A stretch of 17,249 nucleotides of DNA, from NCBI GenBank assembly GCA_023393655.1, contig JAEWKP010000438.1, forward strand, positions 1 through 17,249. Reading direction: 5' to 3'. Within the stretch, counting starts at the first letter, position 1, and every line of letters starts with the position of its first letter. This DNA is from Pseudomonadota bacterium (lineage in GTDB: Bacteria; Pseudomonadota; Alphaproteobacteria; Rhizobiales; Beijerinckiaceae). This document shows positions 14,754 to 17,249 of this stretch, piece by piece. The notes under the pieces are model-generated. The model did no database searches and was not told where the DNA came from. It worked only from the letters and a program-made list of their open reading frames with translations. The translations under genes and the position numbers were made by a program.

Positions 14754-15062
14754 CTATTCGCCCGGCTGCGGCCCGTCATAGCCGCCGATGATCACGAGAT
14801 CGGACTGGCCGGCGCTGCTCAGGTGCTTCACCGCCTCCTGGTACTCGGGCGAAGCGTAGCAGGCACGGGCCGTCTCCTCGTCCCTGAACTCGATGACGAC
14901 GTTGTGCTTGCGGCCCTCGCCGCGGGCGAGCTTGTATTCGCCGCCGCGAACCAGGAACTTCGCGCCGTATTTGGCGAAGGCCACGGCATTGAGCGAGCGG
15001 TACTTGGCGTAGGCCTCGGCGTTCTCGACGTCGACGCGCGCAATCCAGTAGCCCTTGGCCAC
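14754..15062 (-). CDS. DUF1330 family protein
   Basis: This 102-residue small soluble protein has the dimeric alpha/beta-barrel (ferredoxin-like) fold family DUF1330. Typical parts are KGYWIARVDVENAEAYAKY at the N-terminus, FLVRGGEY, a central VVIEFRDEETARACYASPEY and the final SDLVIIGGY. The family's biochemical role is not established. The start is GTG at 15062, supported by GAGGGAG seven bases upstream and by alignment with the neighbouring paralogue. The gene begins 2 nt after the stop of that paralogue, and its own stop lies 29 nt before the assigned anmK start. Tandem duplication with divergence is likely, since both share KGY, VRGG, GEGR, IEF and SPEY motifs. Confidence 0.9.
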   Translation of the reverse strand: MAKGYWIARVDVENAEAYAKYRSLNAVAFAKYGAKFLVRGGEYKLARGEGRKHNVVIEFRDEETARACYASPEYQEAVKHLSSAGQSDLVIIGGYDGPQPGE

Positions 15063-15064
15063 GG

Positions 15065-15352
15065 TCAGGCTCCCTCGACGGCGACGAGATCGATCTCGCC
15101 GGCACCTTCGCGCAGCTTGCGCGCCTCGGCATATTCAGGAGAGAACAGGTAGGCTCGCGCCGATGCGAAATCCTTGAACTCGATGATGATGTTGCGGGCG
15201 CGGCCTTCGCCTTCGCCTACCGTCATCTGGCCGCCGCGCACGGTCGGCGTGCCGCCGTAGATCTTCATGACTTCGGAGGCCTTGGCGGCATAGCCCGCCC
15301 ATTTGGTCGCGTCGGTGACCTTGGCGCGGCCGATGACATATCCCTTGGGCAT
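15065..15352 (-). CDS. DUF1330 family protein
   Basis: This 95-residue small protein of the DUF1330 family reads MPKGYVIGRAKVTDATKWAGY, then TVRGGQMTVGEGEGRARN, IIIEFKDFASARAYLFSPEY and GEIDLVAVEG. It is the paralogue of the protein encoded just downstream, with which it shares the KGY, VRGG, GEGR, IEF and SPEYxEA blocks. The conserved central segment and length match the family norm of about 95-100 residues. The ATG at 15352 has only a weak ribosome site. The gene lies 42 nt after the pyrF stop and 2 nt before the next DUF1330 gene, so it sits inside one transcription unit. No function is claimed. Confidence 0.9.
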   Translation of the reverse strand: MPKGYVIGRAKVTDATKWAGYAAKASEVMKIYGGTPTVRGGQMTVGEGEGRARNIIIEFKDFASARAYLFSPEYAEARKLREGAGEIDLVAVEGA

Positions 15353-15394
15353 GGTGCAGTCCGTTGGCTGAATCGGGTTTGCGATCGGCGGAGC

Positions 15395-16102
15395 TTACGA
15401 AGCCGCGACGATCTCGTCCATGACCGCGCCCGCCGCCGCACGCGGGTCTGCCGCGCGGATGATGGGACGCCCGACGACAAGGTGGTCGGCGCCGACGCGG
15501 ATCGCCTCGGCCGGGGTGAGCGTGCGCTTCTGGTCACCCGCCGCGCTGCCGGAAGGGCGGATGCCCGGCGTCACGATGACCATGTCCGGCCCGATGACCT
15601 CGCGCACGATCGCCGTCTCGGCAGCCGAGCAGACGATGCCGTCGATACCGGCCGTGCGGGCCTGCTCGGCGCGCAGGCGCACGAGATCGCGCACCGCGAG
15701 CCCATAGCCGGCATCGCGCAGGTCGCCATCGTCATAGGAGGTGAGCGCGGTGACCGCGAGCAGCTTCAGGTCGGCATCGCCGCGGCCTTCGACGGCGCCG
15801 CGCATGGTCTGCGGATAGGCATGGACCGTGAGGAAGGTGACGCCGAGCTTGGTCAGCGAGTCCACACCCTCGGTCACGGTGTTGCCGATGTCGTGCAATT
15901 TGAGGTCGAGGAAGACCTTCTTGCCCTCGGCGACGAGCTGGCGCGCGAGATCGAGGCCGCCGGCAAAGGCGAGGCGATAGCCGATCTTGTAGAAGGTGAC
16001 GCCGTCGCCGAGCGTCGAGACCAGGCGGTAGGCATCCCACACGGTCGGTACGTCGAGGGCGACGATCAGGCGGTCGCGGACATCGTTGATCTTCGGGTTC
16101 AT
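15395..16102 (-). CDS. pyrF: orotidine 5'-phosphate decarboxylase
   Basis: This 235-residue cytoplasmic enzyme catalyses the last step of UMP synthesis, decarboxylation of orotidine monophosphate. The catalytic tetrad motif DxKxxD is present as FLDLKLHDIGNTV (D66, K68, D71). The N-terminal IVALDVP aspartate, TPGIRPSG (phosphate binding) and VGRPII near the C-terminus are also present. Length matches the bacterial class I enzyme. The ATG at 16102 has AGGGAG seven bases upstream; a TTG three bases earlier was not used. It is the first gene of the pyrF-DUF1330-DUF1330-anmK cluster and is divergent from the TauE/SafE gene across 179 bp. Confidence 0.96.
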   Translation of the reverse strand: MNPKINDVRDRLIVALDVPTVWDAYRLVSTLGDGVTFYKIGYRLAFAGGLDLARQLVAEGKKVFLDLKLHDIGNTVTEGVDSLTKLGVTFLTVHAYPQTMRGAVEGRGDADLKLLAVTALTSYDDGDLRDAGYGLAVRDLVRLRAEQARTAGIDGIVCSAAETAIVREVIGPDMVIVTPGIRPSGSAAGDQKRTLTPAEAIRVGADHLVVGRPIIRAADPRAAAGAVMDEIVAAS

Positions 16103-16234
16103 CAACCGGCTCCCTGAGTTTCGAGGGAAGGCGCATGATTCGAAGCAGGATGCAAGCGCGGGAAGCGCGAGCCCGGCACGAAGAACAACCTTCTGCGCAT
16201 TGCTGCCTTTCCGAGAAACCTGTTCCCCCCGGCC

Positions 16235-16251
16235 GGCCTACCCTCTAGGCC
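16235..16251. promoter_or_regulatory. inverted repeat upstream of the TauE/SafE permease, possible operator
   Basis: GGCCTA-CCCTC-TAGGCC is a perfect 6-bp inverted repeat centred about 39 bases before the permease ATG, in the 179-nt divergent gap with pyrF. Position and symmetry suit a regulator site, but GC-rich DNA gives short palindromes by chance. Nothing else distinctive was seen in this gap. Confidence 0.25.
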
Positions 16252-16281
16252 ACACCCTCCGCTTCCCCGGAGACGCCGACG

Positions 16282-17052
16282 ATGTCCTGGACTGCCCTGA
16301 CCGGGTTTCTGCTGCTGACCGGCATGGCCGCCTATGTCCAGACGCTGACCGGTTTCGCCTTCGGGCTGATCACGATGGGAGGCGTTGGACTGACCGGGCT
16401 GCTTTCGCTGCCCGATGCCGCCATGCTCGTCAGTGTTCTCACGCTGGTCAACGCGGCGCAGATGCTGCTCAAGGGCTGGCGCGATGTCGACTGGCGCAGG
16501 TTCGGGCTGGTGCTGATCGCGAGCTGGCCCTTCCTCTTCATCGGCTTCAATCTGCTGGAATGGCTGGCCGCAAGCCGGGCCGACTGGCTCAGGCTGGCGC
16601 TCGGCTTCGTGATCGTCATCTCCAGCCTGCAGCTCGCCCGCATGCCCGAACCGCTCAAGCAGCCCTCGGGCGCTCCGAGCTTCCTGTTCTTCGGCAGCGT
16701 CGCCGGGCTGATGGGCGGGATGTTCTCCACCGCCGGCCCGCCGCTCGTCTACCATTTCTTCCGCCAGCCGATGCCGCTCGTCGTGGTCAGGGAAACGCTG
16801 GTGACGATCTTCGCGCTGACCGCCCTGTTCCGCACCGGGATGGTCGTCGCCTCCGACCAGATCCCGTCGGCATCGACGCTCTCCGGGCTCTTCGCCATTC
16901 CGGCGGTGATAGCGGGGACGCATCTGGCGCGACGCTATCCGCCGCCGCTCTCGCCGGCCGTGATGCGGCAGGTGGTGTTCCTGCTGCTGTTCCTGTCGGG
17001 CGTTTCGCTGGGCGCGCCGGCACTCGCCCATATGCTGAAAGCCGCGCTCTGA
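16282..17052 (+). CDS. TauE/SafE family membrane permease (sulfite/organic anion exporter type)
   Basis: This 256-residue inner-membrane protein has about eight predicted helices in two related halves, as in TauE/SafE proteins (usual length 240-270). The first half has VQTLTGFAFGLITMGGVGL, close to the family's TGFGxGxI motif. The second half has GSVAGLMGGMFSTAGPPLVYHFF, the matching G-x-x-G-G-x-x-x-x-x-GP motif. Members move sulfite, sulfoacetate or other small organic anions; the neighbours here give no clue to the substrate. The ATG at 16282 has GGAG nine bases upstream. It is divergent from pyrF and convergent with a DsbA-like gene only 12 bp away. Confidence 0.9.
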   Translation: MSWTALTGFLLLTGMAAYVQTLTGFAFGLITMGGVGLTGLLSLPDAAMLVSVLTLVNAAQMLLKGWRDVDWRRFGLVLIASWPFLFIGFNLLEWLAASRADWLRLALGFVIVISSLQLARMPEPLKQPSGAPSFLFFGSVAGLMGGMFSTAGPPLVYHFFRQPMPLVVVRETLVTIFALTALFRTGMVVASDQIPSASTLSGLFAIPAVIAGTHLARRYPPPLSPAVMRQVVFLLLFLSGVSLGAPALAHMLKAAL

Positions 17053-17067
17053 GGCCCGTTCGCCTCA
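17050..17067. terminator. small hairpin spanning the two convergent stop codons
   Basis: TGAGGC (17050-17055) and GCCTCA (17062-17067) are perfect inverted repeats around a CCGTTC loop. Each arm contains the TGA stop of one of the two convergent genes. A second palindrome, GGCTCC-TGC-GGAGCC (17075-17089), follows inside the DsbA-like coding end. No T-tract follows, so its role in termination is uncertain. Confidence 0.3.
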
Positions 17068-17249
17068 GAACTGCGGCTCCTGCGGAGCCTGCGCGGCGAA
17101 GACCTGCTGGAAGACCTGCGCCCAGACTTCCGGCGGCTGCGCACCCGAGACCGCGAGCTTGCCATCGCCGATGAAGAAGGGCACGCCGGTGACCCCGACC
17201 TTGCGGGCGTGATCCTCCAGCCCGATCACCGTCTCGCGCAACTCGTCAT
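17065..17249 (-). CDS. DsbA/FrnE family thioredoxin-fold oxidoreductase, partial (C-terminal 60 residues)
   Basis: Only the last 60 codons are in the window. The translation contains LEDHARKVGVTGVPFFIGDGK followed by LAVSGAQPPEVWAQVFQQVF. GVxGVPFF is the cis-proline loop of the thioredoxin fold, and the SGAQPPE stretch is typical of the FrnE-like branch of the DsbA family (predicted polyketide/2-hydroxychromene-type isomerase or disulfide oxidoreductase). The active-site region at the N-terminus is outside the window, so whether a CxxC motif exists is not known. The gene converges on the TauE/SafE gene with 12 bp between the stops. Confidence 0.85.
   Translation of the reverse strand, partial: DELRETVIGLEDHARKVGVTGVPFFIGDGKLAVSGAQPPEVWAQVFQQVFAAQAPQEPQF

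Overview
The window is about 17.2 kb of high-GC DNA with dense genes, short intergenic gaps and strong G/C bias at third codon positions. Gene content (family-5 peptide ABC transporter, AnmK, DUF1330 pair, TauE/SafE) and the intergenic palindromes point to an alphaproteobacterium of the Hyphomicrobiales, most likely Bosea or a close relative. That placement is inferred from gene style and not from a marker gene. Both edges cut genes, and the first nine bases are a G homopolymer that looks like a contig-end artefact.

Region 1 (1-8630, all minus strand; transcription runs from 8630 down to 1). A peptide/nickel-type ABC transporter comes first: substrate-binding protein, DppB-like permease, DppC-like permease and a fused DppD-DppF ATPase. 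An M20 (ArgE/DapE-type) metallopeptidase follows, then an EamA-family exporter, a small ankyrin-repeat protein with a signal sequence and a truncated nucleoside deaminase. The likely theme is import of small peptides or N-acylated amino acids, cytoplasmic hydrolysis by the M20 enzyme, and possibly export of excess product. Three gaps between these cistrons hold palindromic elements. Two of them (3231-3320 and 5824-5916) are copies of one composite palindrome family.

Region 2 (8754-13490) is a regulatory island. It holds a DUF4239 membrane protein, a short PAS-LuxR regulator and a GntR/UTRA regulator on the minus strand, and divergently a PfkB-family sugar kinase and a longer LuxR regulator (GAF-like, PAS, HTH) on the plus strand. 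The two LuxR proteins are related, and each has upstream an almost identical 16-bp motif made of two TTGGA half-sites one helical turn apart.

Region 3 (13609-16102, minus strand) is a tight pyrF - DUF1330 - DUF1330 - anmK cluster with 2-nt to 42-nt gaps, combining pyrimidine synthesis, two small ferredoxin-fold proteins and cell-wall recycling.

Region 4 (16282-17249) has a TauE/SafE-type permease on the plus strand, convergent with the 3' end of a DsbA/FrnE-like gene. Their stop codons lie in the two arms of a small hairpin.

No rRNA, tRNA, CRISPR array, transposase or phage gene was seen. No stretch without a gene exceeds about 180 bases. The most interesting signals are the composite palindromes with compensatory changes and the shared direct-repeat motif of the two LuxR genes. 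No wholly new multi-gene system is evident.
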